Below, in pieces: positions 44,150 to 52,738 of a DNA stretch of 64,000 nt. The stretch comes from Roseiarcus sp036513315 (GTDB taxonomy: Bacteria > Pseudomonadota > Alphaproteobacteria > Rhizobiales > Beijerinckiaceae): the NCBI GenBank assembly GCA_036513315.1, contig DATBZF010000127.1, positions 62,001 to 126,000 of the forward strand, in the 5' to 3' direction. A model generated the notes under the pieces. It ran no database searches. It was not told the origin of the DNA and worked only from the letters and a program-made list of their open reading frames with translations. Each line of letters starts with the position of its first letter. The stretch's first letter is position 1. Position numbers and translations under genes: made by a program.

Positions 44150-44219
44150 CCATCGAATTGTCTTGATCGAACGCCCATGGCGCTGACGAAGGTCGGGAGA
44201 CAGGCCGCCTGACATGCGA

Positions 44220-44480
44220 TCAATTGGCGCTCGGCGTAACGCAGGAATAGCCCAGGAGAGCCGAACCCGCGCCCCACACCGCCTCGGCGCGATCGGGGGC
44301 GCAGTCGTTGGCGTTGTGGATGATTCCGGAGGCCGCCGGCGCGCTCGGCATGATCGCCGAATATTGCTCGCCGATCGGCGCTGGCGCATGCCGATGATGA
44401 CGATGCAAGGGCGCGCTTTGCGCGAACGCCTGGGACGAAAGACACAACGCCATAATGACGGCGACTTGAAGGTTTTTCAT
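44220..44480 (-). CDS. Small secreted protein, 86 aa
   Basis: Signal peptide KNLQVAVIMALCLSSQAFAQ followed by a His-rich stretch (HRHHRHAP) and a short mature part with two cysteines (NDCAPDR and GYSCVTP). ATG 44480 has GGAAAAG upstream. The His-rich tract could bind a metal, which would fit the neighbouring RND system, but I recognise no family. It is on the same strand as the RND operon, about 130 bp upstream of it. Confidence 0.6.
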   Translation of the reverse strand: MKNLQVAVIMALCLSSQAFAQSAPLHRHHRHAPAPIGEQYSAIMPSAPAASGIIHNANDCAPDRAEAVWGAGSALLGYSCVTPSAN

Positions 44481-44810
44481 GATTTTCTTTTCCAATGCTG
44501 GTAGTGGCGCGTCGGGCCAACCGCACCAGCGGGGAGCCGATCCGGTAAGCAAAACGCCGCCGATGCGCTAAATCACGCTTTTCAATACAGATGACGTGGG
44601 ATTCGACGCTCAAGGCGCGCCGGGCCAGATGACAAATCCTTAAAGACTAGTCCGGTCGCGCTATGGTCGGTCGGTCCTCCGGTCGTCGACAAATCGACTG
44701 AGCAACGTTCAGCCGATGCGCGAACACTGGCGCGCTGCGGGGACAATCTCAACTAATAAAAAATTTAGAAAGCGCTGATCCGCGCCGCGCGCAACGATAG
44801 GGCCGCCGCG
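44481..44810. other. Intergenic stretch, nothing recognised
   Basis: 330 bp between the SCO1 stop and the small secreted protein start, both on the minus strand. It contains a short AT-rich tract (TAATAAAAAATTTAG near 44755) but no gene or clear terminator. Confidence 0.35.
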
Positions 44811-45422
44811 TCAGAGATAGGCTTCCAACTCCTTGGCCGATTCTTCCGGTTTGCGCTCGAGATTGAACGCCTCCACGAACCGACCTTGGGAATCCATGAG
44901 ATATACGATCGAACTATGGTCCATCCCATAGCCGCCGTTTTCCGGCGGTCCTTTGCGCGCATAAACGCGATAGGCCTTCTCGACCTTGTCGATCGCCGCG
45001 CGGTCGCCTGACAGGCCGATGATGCGCGGATCGAAACTCGCCAAATAGTCTTTCAACGATGCGGCGGTGTCGCGTTCGGGATCGATGGTGATGAAGAGCG
45101 CCCTGATCGGCTTGCCCGGCAATTTCGCCAGCACGTCCGACATCTGAGCGAGCGTGGTCGGACAGACATCTGGGCAATTGGTATAGCCGAAATAGACCAG
45201 GAAGGGCTGGCCCTTCATGTCCGCGTCGGTCACCACGCGGCCGTCCGGCCCCTGCAGCGCGAAGGCGCCGCCGACCAATGAGGCTGTCCCGACAGAGCTG
45301 CGCCGCAAATGCGGATAAAGCGCGATGGCGATGACGGCGAGGATGGCGACCGCCGCCGCCGCGATCAACCATTTGCGGTCAGCCGCCGGTCGGGGTTCAG
45401 GGGAAGAGGCGGAGGGTTCCAA
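44811..45422 (-). CDS. SCO1/SenC-family copper protein
   Basis: 203 residues from a TTG start at 45422, with GGAG six bases upstream. The long open frame beyond this is an antisense shadow of the LysR gene. An N-terminal anchor (LIAAAAVAILAVIAIALYP) is followed by a thioredoxin-like domain with the copper/redox motif CPDVC (C83, C87) and the conserved His169 in GMDHSS. SCO proteins deliver copper to cytochrome c oxidase or keep thiols reduced in the periplasm. No oxidase genes are adjacent. It is divergent from the LysR gene. Confidence 0.92.
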   Translation of the reverse strand: MEPSASSPEPRPAADRKWLIAAAAVAILAVIAIALYPHLRRSSVGTASLVGGAFALQGPDGRVVTDADMKGQPFLVYFGYTNCPDVCPTTLAQMSDVLAKLPGKPIRALFITIDPERDTAASLKDYLASFDPRIIGLSGDRAAIDKVEKAYRVYARKGPPENGGYGMDHSSIVYLMDSQGRFVEAFNLERKPEESAKELEAYL

Positions 45423-45520
45423 GACATCTCCATAGAGGGCCGCGGGCGCGAAACGGATGATCGAGCTAAAATAAAGCCAAAGCGCGGCCGCCGCCGCGGC
45501 GGCTTTGGCGGGCGGCGGCG

Positions 45521-45535
45521 ATAGGTCTGTGCTAT
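45521..45535. promoter_or_regulatory. ATAG-N7-CTAT LysR-type box in the sco1/lysR intergenic region
   Basis: ATAGGTCTGTGCTAT, a dyad of the T-N11-A type bound by LysR regulators, 99 bp before the TTG of the SCO1 gene and 146-160 bp before the LysR start. The same half-sites and spacing recur at 46613-46627 before fdsG. Confidence 0.55.
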
Positions 45536-45680
45536 TGTCGTCGCCGTCGACCGGGCCAATCGTCGCGTCCAGCCCATATACGATAAATGAGCGTTGGAAA
45601 AGCGACGGCCCCTTCGATCCACGAGGCCCGATGTACGCGCCAGGGGCGCCGAGCGAGGCGGCAAGGGAGGGCGATCGCCG

Positions 45681-46613
45681 ATGGTGCTCCGCCAATTGGA
45701 ATATCTCGTCGCCTTGGCGAGGGAGAAGCATTTCGGCCGTGCGGCGGCGGCCTGCAATGTTTCGCAGCCAACCTTGTCGGCGGCGATCCGTCAGCTTGAA
45801 GAGGACCTGGGCGCGCCGATCGTCGAGCGCGGCCACAAGTTCCACGGCCTGACCAACCAGGGCCGTGTCGCGCTCGATCACGCCCATCGCATCCTCGCCG
45901 AAGCTGACATTCTGCGGCGCAGCCTCAAGGACATGGATAAGGGCCTTTCCGGGCGGCTGCGGCTTGGCGCGATCCCCACCGCGCTTCCCATCGTGTCCCA
46001 CCTCACCGGGCCGTTTCACGCGCGCTTTCCCAATGTGTCGGTGACCGTATTGTCGCAAACATCGCAGGAAATTCAACGCGGTATCGATGATTTCGAACTG
46101 GATGTCGGGCTGACTTATCTCGACAACGAGCCGCTCGAACATGTGGTGACCAAGCCGATCTATGTCGAGGAATATGTCTTCCTGACGCCGGTCGCGGGCC
46201 CCTATGCGCAGCGCCGCAAGATCACCTGGAAAGAGGCGGCGCAGGCGCCTTTGTGCCTGCTCACTCCCGACATGCAGAACCGCCGCATCATCGACGGCAT
46301 TTTCCGATCGGTCGACGCCCAGCCCAAGCCCTCCGTGGAGACCAATTCGATCTTCAACCTGTGCTCGCACGCCAGTTCCGGCCTGTGGTCCTCGATCGTG
46401 CCTCGGCAATTGCTACGGTTTTTCGGGATTCCGCGGCATACCTGCGCCGTCGAACTGGTGGAGCCCAGCGCCCAGCGCACTATCGGCCTGATCATGTCAG
46501 ACCGCGAGCCGGCCTCGCCGCTGGCGCGCAATCTGTTCGCCATCGACCGGCCCAACGATATTGGGCGGCTGATCGTGCCTCCCACATTGCCGGGCGACCA
46601 TCCCGAGGCTTGA
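45681..46613 (+). CDS. LysR-family regulator of the formate dehydrogenase operon
   Basis: 310 residues from ATG 45681. The N-terminal helix-turn-helix is LRQLEYLVALAREKHFGRAA followed by VSQPTLSAAIRQLEEDLGAP; the effector domain covers about 90-300. LysR regulators are commonly encoded next to fds operons in Alpha- and Betaproteobacteria and control them, probably in response to formate. It lacks the paired Cys pattern of OxyR in the sensing loop (APLCLLTPDMQNRRI has one Cys). It lies 114 bp before fdsG on the same strand, and its stop codon overlaps a LysR-type box. Confidence 0.88.
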   Translation: MVLRQLEYLVALAREKHFGRAAAACNVSQPTLSAAIRQLEEDLGAPIVERGHKFHGLTNQGRVALDHAHRILAEADILRRSLKDMDKGLSGRLRLGAIPTALPIVSHLTGPFHARFPNVSVTVLSQTSQEIQRGIDDFELDVGLTYLDNEPLEHVVTKPIYVEEYVFLTPVAGPYAQRRKITWKEAAQAPLCLLTPDMQNRRIIDGIFRSVDAQPKPSVETNSIFNLCSHASSGLWSSIVPRQLLRFFGIPRHTCAVELVEPSAQRTIGLIMSDREPASPLARNLFAIDRPNDIGRLIVPPTLPGDHPEA

Positions 46614-46627
46614 TAGAGATATCCTAT
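46613..46627. promoter_or_regulatory. ATAG-N7-CTAT LysR-type box before fdsG
   Basis: ATAGAGATATCCTAT, embedded in TGATAG-N7-CTATCA, 101-115 bp before the fdsG start. It starts on the last base of the lysR stop codon. Half-sites and spacing equal those at 45521-45535. Confidence 0.6.
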
Positions 46628-46727
46628 CATTCAGTCGGAAGCTTCAATTTGAATCCTCAACGATTTTGAACGATCTTCCCGAGATAACGTTGAATTGGCG
46701 GGCGGGGGCGTCGTTCTGGAGGTTTTG

Positions 46728-47207
46728 ATGACGGGCGCTGCGCCCTGGGACGTCGCCCTGGCGACGCGCATCATCGAAGAGGGGCGGAGCCGCCCCGGCG
46801 CCGCCCTGCCGATTCTGCGCGCGTTGCAGGAATGTTTCGGCTATGTCGACAAAGCCGCCATTCCGCTGATCGCCACGGCGCTCAATATTTCCAAGGCGGA
46901 AGTGCATGGCATCGTCAGCTTCTACCACGACTTCCGTCCGACGCCGGTCGACGGCGACGTTCTGAAACTCTGCCGCGCGGAATCCTGCCAGGCGATGGGT
47001 TGCGAGGACCTCGTCGCCCATCTCGCGGCCGAGCATCGTATCGAGCCCGACAAATCCAGCCCCGGCGCGCCGCTGCATGTCGAGACCGTCTATTGCCTTG
47101 GCAATTGCGCTCTGTCGCCCGCCGCCTTGCTGAACGGCGATCCGATCGGCCGCCTCGATCGAGTCAGGATCGACGCGATCGTCCGCGATGCGCGGAGCGC
47201 GCCATGA
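46728..47207 (+). CDS. fdsG: NAD-dependent formate dehydrogenase gamma subunit
   Basis: 159 residues, NuoE-like thioredoxin-fold subunit carrying a [2Fe-2S] cluster. Cluster ligands are seen as CRAESCQAMG and VYCLGNCALSP. The N-terminal helical part has ALPILRALQECFGYVDKAAI. It passes electrons between the beta-subunit FMN site and the other clusters in the soluble FdsABG complex. ATG 46728 follows GGAGG. Its stop overlaps the fdsB start (ATGA), so expression is coupled. Confidence 0.94.
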   Translation: MTGAAPWDVALATRIIEEGRSRPGAALPILRALQECFGYVDKAAIPLIATALNISKAEVHGIVSFYHDFRPTPVDGDVLKLCRAESCQAMGCEDLVAHLAAEHRIEPDKSSPGAPLHVETVYCLGNCALSPAALLNGDPIGRLDRVRIDAIVRDARSAP

Positions 47208-48760
47208 GCGTCAAGGTTTTTATCCCCGCCGATTCCGCCGCCCTCTCGGTCGGCGCCGAACGCGTCGCCGAAGCGATCGCGGCCGAGGCGCGCCGGCGTG
47301 GGCTTGATCTCGCCATCGTCCGCAACGGTTCGCGCGGCCTGTTCTGGCTGGAGCCGCTGGTCGAAGTGGAGACGGCGCAGGGGCGGCTCGCCTATGGCCC
47401 GATTGCGCCCGGCGATGTTGTGTCGCTGTTCGACGCCGGCTTCCTCGATGGCGGGGCCCATCCCAAAGCTTTCGGACGGACCGAGGACATTGCCTATCTC
47501 AAGAACCAGCAGCGCATGCTGTTCGCGCGCTGCGGGATCATTCAGCCCCTGTCGATCGAGGATTATCGCGCCCATAGCGGCCTGAAGGGTCTGACGCGCG
47601 CCCTCGAAATGGAGCCGAAGGCGATCGTCGAGGAGGTTGTCGCCTCGGGCCTGCGCGGGCGCGGCGGCGCGGGCTTCCCCACCGGAATCAAATGGCGCAC
47701 CGTCGCCGGCGCCGTGGCGGACCAAAAATATATCGTCTGCAACGCCGACGAAGGCGACAGCGGCACATTCGCTGACCGCATGCTGATGGAAGGCGACCCT
47801 TTCACGCTGATCGAGGGCATGACCATCGCCGCTGTCGCCGTCGGCGCGACCAAAGGCTTTGTCTATATCCGCTCGGAATATCCGCACGCCTTCCGCACGT
47901 TCGAGGCGGCGCTCGAGAAGGCTCGCAAGGCGGGTCTGCTCGGCCCGCGCATTCTCGGATCGAACCATGCGTTCGACATCGAGGCGCGGCTTGGCGCCGG
48001 CGCCTATATCTGCGGCGAAGAGACCTCGCTGCTGGAGAGCCTGGAGGGGCGGCGCGGCCAGGTGCGCGCCAAGCCGCCGCTGCCGGCGATCAAAGGCCTG
48101 TTCGGCCAGCCGACCGCGATCAACAACGTGCTGTCTTTCGCCTCGACGCCTTGGATTCTGGAGCATGGCGGCAAGGCTTATTCGGAATTTGGCCTGGGCC
48201 GCTCGCGCGGCACGCAACCCTTTCAGCTCGCCGGCAATGTCCGCCGCGGCGGTCTTGTCGAACTGGCGCTTGGCGCGACGATCCGCCGCCTCGTCGAGGA
48301 TTTCGGGGGCGGCACAATGTCCGGACGTAAGTTGCGCGCCGTGCAGGTCGGCGGCCCGCTGGGCTCATACTTCCCCGACAGCCTGCTCGATACGCCGCTC
48401 GATTACGAGGCGATGCTCGCCGCCAAAGGCATGCTCGGCCATGGCGGCATCGTCGTTTTCGACGACGGCGTCGATCTGGCGCGTCAGGCGCGCTTCGCCT
48501 TCGAATTCTGCGCCAAAGAAAGTTGCGGCAAATGCACGCCCTGCCGCATCGGCTCAGTGCGCGGCGTCGAGACGGTCGACAAAATCATCGCCGGCGTCGA
48601 CCGCGGCGGCAATCTCGCCTTGCTGCGCGACCTCTGCACGGTCCTGACCGACGGCTCGCTCTGCGCGCTCGGCGGCCTGACGCCAATGCCGGTGATCAGT
48701 GCGCTCGATAATTTCAGCGAAGATTTTCTGGCCGATCCGCCCCGTGTCGCGGCGGAATAG
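47204..48760 (+). CDS. fdsB: NAD-dependent formate dehydrogenase beta subunit
   Basis: 518 residues, NuoF-like. After an N-terminal thioredoxin-like part, the glycine-rich FMN/NADH site GRGGAGFPTG is at 152-161, with GAYICGEETSLLESLEGRRG further on. The [4Fe-4S] motif ESCGKCTPCRIG lies near 438-449, with a fourth Cys in RDLCTVL. This subunit reduces NAD+ with electrons from formate. The start overlaps the fdsG stop; a much longer upstream frame is an artefact of reading fdsG in another frame. Confidence 0.95.
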   Translation: MSVKVFIPADSAALSVGAERVAEAIAAEARRRGLDLAIVRNGSRGLFWLEPLVEVETAQGRLAYGPIAPGDVVSLFDAGFLDGGAHPKAFGRTEDIAYLKNQQRMLFARCGIIQPLSIEDYRAHSGLKGLTRALEMEPKAIVEEVVASGLRGRGGAGFPTGIKWRTVAGAVADQKYIVCNADEGDSGTFADRMLMEGDPFTLIEGMTIAAVAVGATKGFVYIRSEYPHAFRTFEAALEKARKAGLLGPRILGSNHAFDIEARLGAGAYICGEETSLLESLEGRRGQVRAKPPLPAIKGLFGQPTAINNVLSFASTPWILEHGGKAYSEFGLGRSRGTQPFQLAGNVRRGGLVELALGATIRRLVEDFGGGTMSGRKLRAVQVGGPLGSYFPDSLLDTPLDYEAMLAAKGMLGHGGIVVFDDGVDLARQARFAFEFCAKESCGKCTPCRIGSVRGVETVDKIIAGVDRGGNLALLRDLCTVLTDGSLCALGGLTPMPVISALDNFSEDFLADPPRVAAE

Positions 48761-48769
48761 GAGGCTCTG

Positions 48770-51616
48770 ATGCCGCTCATTCGCGAACTCGACACTGGTA
48801 CGCCGATCCGCATCGGCGCCGCGACCGTCACGCTCACCATCGACGGGCAAAGCGTCAGCGTCCCGGCTGGAACGTCCGTGATGGCGGCCGCCGCCAGTGT
48901 CGGCACGCAAATCCCAAAACTCTGCGCCACCGACATGCTCGAAGCGTTCGGCTCCTGCCGCCTTTGTCTTGTCGAGATCGAAGGACGCAAAGGCACGCCG
49001 GCTTCCTGCACGACGCCGGCGGAAGCCGGCATGATCGTGAAGACGCAAACGCCACGCCTCGCCAAATTGCGGCGCGGCGTGATGGAGCTTTACATATCCG
49101 ACCATCCTCTTGATTGCCTGACCTGCAGCGCCAATGGCGATTGCGAATTGCAGACGCAGGCCGGCGTCGTCGGCCTGCGCGACGTACGCTATGGCTATGA
49201 GGGCAGGAATCATCTCAAGAATCCGACCGATTCCTCCAATCCCTATTTCACGTTCGAATCGTCAAAATGCATCGTCTGTTCGCGCTGCGTGCGCGCCTGC
49301 GAGGAAGTGCAGGGAACTTTCGCGCTGACTATCGAGGGGCGCGGCTTCGGCTCGAAAGTCTCGCCCGGCGGCGTCGACTTTTTCGGCTCGGAATGCGTCT
49401 CCTGCGGCGCCTGCGTGCAGGCTTGTCCGACGGCGACGCTCAACGAAAAGAGCGTGATCGCGCTGGGGGCGCCCGAACATTCGCTCGTCACCACCTGTGC
49501 CTATTGCGGCGTCGGCTGCTCATTCAAGGCCGAGATGAAAGGCGAGGAAGTGGTGCGCATGGTCCCCTACAAGGCCGGCAGGGCCAATGAGGGCCATTCC
49601 TGCGTCAAGGGGCGCTTCGCGTACGGCTACGCCACCCACAAAGACCGTATCGTCAAACCGATGATCCGCTCCAAAATCACCGATCCCTGGCGCGAGGTTT
49701 CGTGGGAGGAAGCCCTCGCCTATGCCGCGAGCGAATTCAAGCGCCTGCAAAAGGACTATGGCCGCGATTCCGTCGGCGCCATCACCTCCTCGCGTTGCAC
49801 CAACGAAGAGACTTTCCTCGTCCAGAAACTGGTGCGCGCCGGATTCGGCAACAACAATGTCGACACTTGCGCGCGCGTCTGCCATTCGCCGACCGGCTAC
49901 GGCCTTGGCAAGACCTTCGGCACTTCGGCGGGCACGCAGGATTTCAAATCGGTCGACAAGACCGACGTGATCCTGGTGATCGGCGCCAATCCGACCGACG
50001 CCCATCCGGTCTTCGCCTCACGGATGAAGAGACGCCTGCGCGCCGGCGCAAGGCTGATCGTCGTCGATCCGCGCCGGATCGATCTGGTGCGCACGCCGCA
50101 TGTCGAGGCCGATCATCACCTGCCGCTGCGGCCGGGGTCCAATGTCGCCGTACTCAACGCCATGGCCCATGTCATCGTCACCGAGGGCCTCGTCGACGAA
50201 GCGTTCGTGCGCGAGCGCTGCGACCTTGCCGCCTTCGAGAGCTGGGCGCGTTTCATCGCCGATGAGCGCAATGCGCCGGAGGCGACGGAAAGCATTTCCG
50301 GCGTCCCGGCCGCGGAACTGCGCGCCGCCGCGCGGCTCTATGCGACGGGCGGCAATGGCGCGATCTATTACGGCCTCGGCGTCACCGAGCACAGCCAGGG
50401 CTCGACGACCGTGATGGCTATGGCCAATCTGGCCATGGCGACCGGCAATATCGGCCACGACGGCGTTGGCGTGAATCCCCTGCGCGGCCAGAACAATGTG
50501 CAGGGCTCGTGCGACATGGGCTCTTTCCCGCACGAATTTTCCGGCTATCGCCATGTCTCCGACGATGCGACGCGCGAGACGTTCGAGCATTTGTGGGGCG
50601 TGAAAGTCTCCAACGAGCCTGGCCTGCGCATCCCCAATATGATGGATGAAGCGGTCGAAGGCTCATTCAAGGCCCTCTATATCCAGGGCGAAGACATCGC
50701 CCAGTCCGACCCCGACACGCAACATATCACCGCCGGGCTGAAGGCGATGGAATGCGTCATCGTGCAGGATCTTTTCCTCAACGAGACGGCGCGCTACGCG
50801 CATGTGTTCCTGCCCGGCTCGTCGTTTCTCGAAAAGGACGGCACGTTCACCAATGCCGAGCGGCGGATCAGCCGCGTGCGCAAGGTGATGGCGCCGCTCG
50901 CGGGTCTCGCCGACTGGGAGTCGACGATCGCTTTCGCGCGTGCGCTCGGCGTCGAGATGACTTATGCGCACCCCTCCGAAATCATGGACGAGATCGCCGC
51001 GCTGACGCCGACTTTCGCCGGCGTCTCCTATGCCAGGCTCGACGAACTGAATTCGATCCAATGGCCGTGCAACGACCAGGCGCCGAAGGGCACGCCGATC
51101 ATGCATGTCGATCATTTCGTGCGCGGCAAGGGCCGGTTCATGCTGACCGAATTTGTCGCCACCGACGAGAGAACCGGGCCGCGTTTCCCGCTGTTGCTGA
51201 CCACCGGGCGCATTCTGTCGCAATATAATGTCGGGGCGCAGACGCGGCGCACGGCGAACAATGTCTGGCACGAGGAGGACGTGCTTGAAGTTCATCCCTT
51301 CGACGCCGAAAGCCGCGGCATTCGCGAAGGCGATCTCGTCTCGATGCAGAGCCGGGTCGGCGAGATCGCCCTGCACGCGAAAATCTCGGAACGCATGCAG
51401 CCGGGCGTCGTCTATACGACCTTCCACCATGCCAATACCGGCGCCAATGTCGTCACCACGGAATATTCCGATTGGGCGACCAATTGCCCGGAATATAAGG
51501 TGACGGCGGTGCAGGTGCGGCGCACCAACCATTATTCCGACTGGCAGGAGCGCGACCGAGAGGAAGGGTTGTCGCTGCGCCGCATTGCGCAAGGGCTGGT
51601 CGATGCCGCCGAATGA
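48770..51616 (+). CDS. fdsA: NAD-dependent formate dehydrogenase alpha (molybdenum) subunit
   Basis: 948 residues, catalytic subunit. The N-terminal ferredoxin-like [2Fe-2S] ligands are C52, C63, C66 and C80. A NuoG-like cluster follows (DHPLDCLTCSANGDC). Two [4Fe-4S] ferredoxin motifs are at C167-C177 and C209-C219, then a further cluster (C243, C246, C250). The Mo-bis-MGD domain has the Mo-ligand Cys in RVCHSPTGYGLG. It oxidises formate to CO2 in the cytoplasm. AGGAGG precedes the ATG. Length and order match FdsA of the soluble Rhodobacter/Cupriavidus enzyme. Confidence 0.96.
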   Translation: MPLIRELDTGTPIRIGAATVTLTIDGQSVSVPAGTSVMAAAASVGTQIPKLCATDMLEAFGSCRLCLVEIEGRKGTPASCTTPAEAGMIVKTQTPRLAKLRRGVMELYISDHPLDCLTCSANGDCELQTQAGVVGLRDVRYGYEGRNHLKNPTDSSNPYFTFESSKCIVCSRCVRACEEVQGTFALTIEGRGFGSKVSPGGVDFFGSECVSCGACVQACPTATLNEKSVIALGAPEHSLVTTCAYCGVGCSFKAEMKGEEVVRMVPYKAGRANEGHSCVKGRFAYGYATHKDRIVKPMIRSKITDPWREVSWEEALAYAASEFKRLQKDYGRDSVGAITSSRCTNEETFLVQKLVRAGFGNNNVDTCARVCHSPTGYGLGKTFGTSAGTQDFKSVDKTDVILVIGANPTDAHPVFASRMKRRLRAGARLIVVDPRRIDLVRTPHVEADHHLPLRPGSNVAVLNAMAHVIVTEGLVDEAFVRERCDLAAFESWARFIADERNAPEATESISGVPAAELRAAARLYATGGNGAIYYGLGVTEHSQGSTTVMAMANLAMATGNIGHDGVGVNPLRGQNNVQGSCDMGSFPHEFSGYRHVSDDATRETFEHLWGVKVSNEPGLRIPNMMDEAVEGSFKALYIQGEDIAQSDPDTQHITAGLKAMECVIVQDLFLNETARYAHVFLPGSSFLEKDGTFTNAERRISRVRKVMAPLAGLADWESTIAFARALGVEMTYAHPSEIMDEIAALTPTFAGVSYARLDELNSIQWPCNDQAPKGTPIMHVDHFVRGKGRFMLTEFVATDERTGPRFPLLLTTGRILSQYNVGAQTRRTANNVWHEEDVLEVHPFDAESRGIREGDLVSMQSRVGEIALHAKISERMQPGVVYTTFHHANTGANVVTTEYSDWATNCPEYKVTAVQVRRTNHYSDWQERDREEGLSLRRIAQGLVDAAE

Positions 51617-52436
51617 AGAGGCCGCCGCGCTGCCGGCCGCCGCACGCGCTTATCGCTACGATCGCGGCCCCTCCGGCGAAGCTTTCGCGCGCACGATCGC
51701 GGTGGAGACGCCGGTCAATATCCTGTTTGGCGGCATTCCATTCGCTGTGATGATGACGACGCCGGCCGACCTCGAGGATTTCGCGATCGGCTTTGCGCTG
51801 ACCGAGGGGATCGTCGAAGTCTTAGGCGACATTCGCGGCGTGGCGGTCGAACGCGCCGAGAGCGGCCTCAAGGTCAATGTAACGCTCGCCGGCGAGCGCA
51901 TGAGCGCGCATCTGGCGCGCGGTCGTGCGATTTCGGGCCGCACCGGCTGCGGCCTGTGCGGCATCGCGGACCTCGCCTCCCTGCCCGCGGCGCGGTCGCC
52001 CGTCGCCAACGGCCCACCGGTCGAGCCGGCGGCCGTCAAAGCCGCGTTGCAGGCGCTCGATGAAAGGCAGCCGCTCAACGCCGAAACGCGCGCGGTCCAT
52101 GGCGCCGCCTGGTGCGATCGAGATGGCGCGATCGTCGCCTTGCGCGAAGACGTCGGGCGACACAATGCGCTCGACAAATTGATCGGCGCACTCATCAGAA
52201 GCGGCGTCGCTCCCGCGGATGGCTTCTTCGTCATCACCAGCCGTTGCTCGTTCGAAATGGTCGCCAAGGCGGCGATCTTCGGCGCCTCGACGCTGGTCGC
52301 GCTTTCGGCGCCGACCTCGCTCGCCATCGAACGCGCGCAGGCGAGTGGCGTCACGCTGATCGCGATCGCGCGGGGGGACCAGGCCACGATCTTCACGCAA
52401 GCCGATCGATCCGCTGCCGGGGAACGCGCGGCATGA
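51603..52436 (+). CDS. fdhD: Formate dehydrogenase accessory sulfurtransferase
   Basis: 277 residues. FdhD family (called FdsC in some fds operons): it moves sulfur from IscS to the Mo cofactor and chaperones it into the alpha subunit. The conserved CxxC is in RTGCGLCGIAD; the C-terminal half has EDVGRHNALDKLIG and ITSRCSFEMVAKAAIFGAST, both hallmark stretches. ATG 51603 overlaps the fdsA 3' end by 14 bp. Its own stop overlaps fdsD. Confidence 0.94.
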   Translation: MPPNEEAAALPAAARAYRYDRGPSGEAFARTIAVETPVNILFGGIPFAVMMTTPADLEDFAIGFALTEGIVEVLGDIRGVAVERAESGLKVNVTLAGERMSAHLARGRAISGRTGCGLCGIADLASLPAARSPVANGPPVEPAAVKAALQALDERQPLNAETRAVHGAAWCDRDGAIVALREDVGRHNALDKLIGALIRSGVAPADGFFVITSRCSFEMVAKAAIFGASTLVALSAPTSLAIERAQASGVTLIAIARGDQATIFTQADRSAAGERAA

Positions 52437-52663
52437 GCGGCGGCAAGATCGAAAAGCTGGTCCGGATGGCCAATCAGATCGGCGATTATTTCAAAGCCAT
52501 GCCCGACAAAGAGGCGGTGAACGGCGCGGCCGACCATCTACGACTCTATTGGACGCCCAAGATGGTCGGCGAGATCATCGGCTATGTCGAGTCCGGCCAT
52601 TCCGGACTGAACGCCATCGCCGCGCGCGCAATTGCCGAACTCAAACGAAGGTCTAGCATGTAG
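52433..52663 (+). CDS. fdsD: Formate dehydrogenase delta subunit
   Basis: 76 residues, all-helical: KLVRMANQIGDYFKAM then HLRLYWTPKMVGEI. This is the small FdsD protein found at the end of fds operons, needed for assembly or stability of the enzyme rather than catalysis. ATGA overlap with the fdhD stop. It completes the set fdsG-fdsB-fdsA-fdhD-fdsD. Confidence 0.92.
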   Translation: MSGGKIEKLVRMANQIGDYFKAMPDKEAVNGAADHLRLYWTPKMVGEIIGYVESGHSGLNAIAARAIAELKRRSSM

Positions 52664-52738
52664 GCGGATTTGATTCGGATTATCGTCGTTCGCAAAGCCG
52701 ACCCGCGAGGATAAGAGCGGGAGGAACAGGGAGCACTC

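Noticed and set aside
45423..46409. N-terminal extension of the SCO1 reading frame, 532 codons in total
   Set aside because: It is antisense to the LysR gene, has no signal or domain, and a good TTG start with ribosome site explains the real SCO1 gene.
46832..47203. Longer start for fdsB
   Set aside because: This part reads fdsG in another frame and is Arg-rich; the ATG overlapping the fdsG stop gives a full-length FdsB.
47090..48217. 375-codon frame antisense to fdsB
   Set aside because: Shadow of a well-supported gene with iron-sulfur and NADH motifs.
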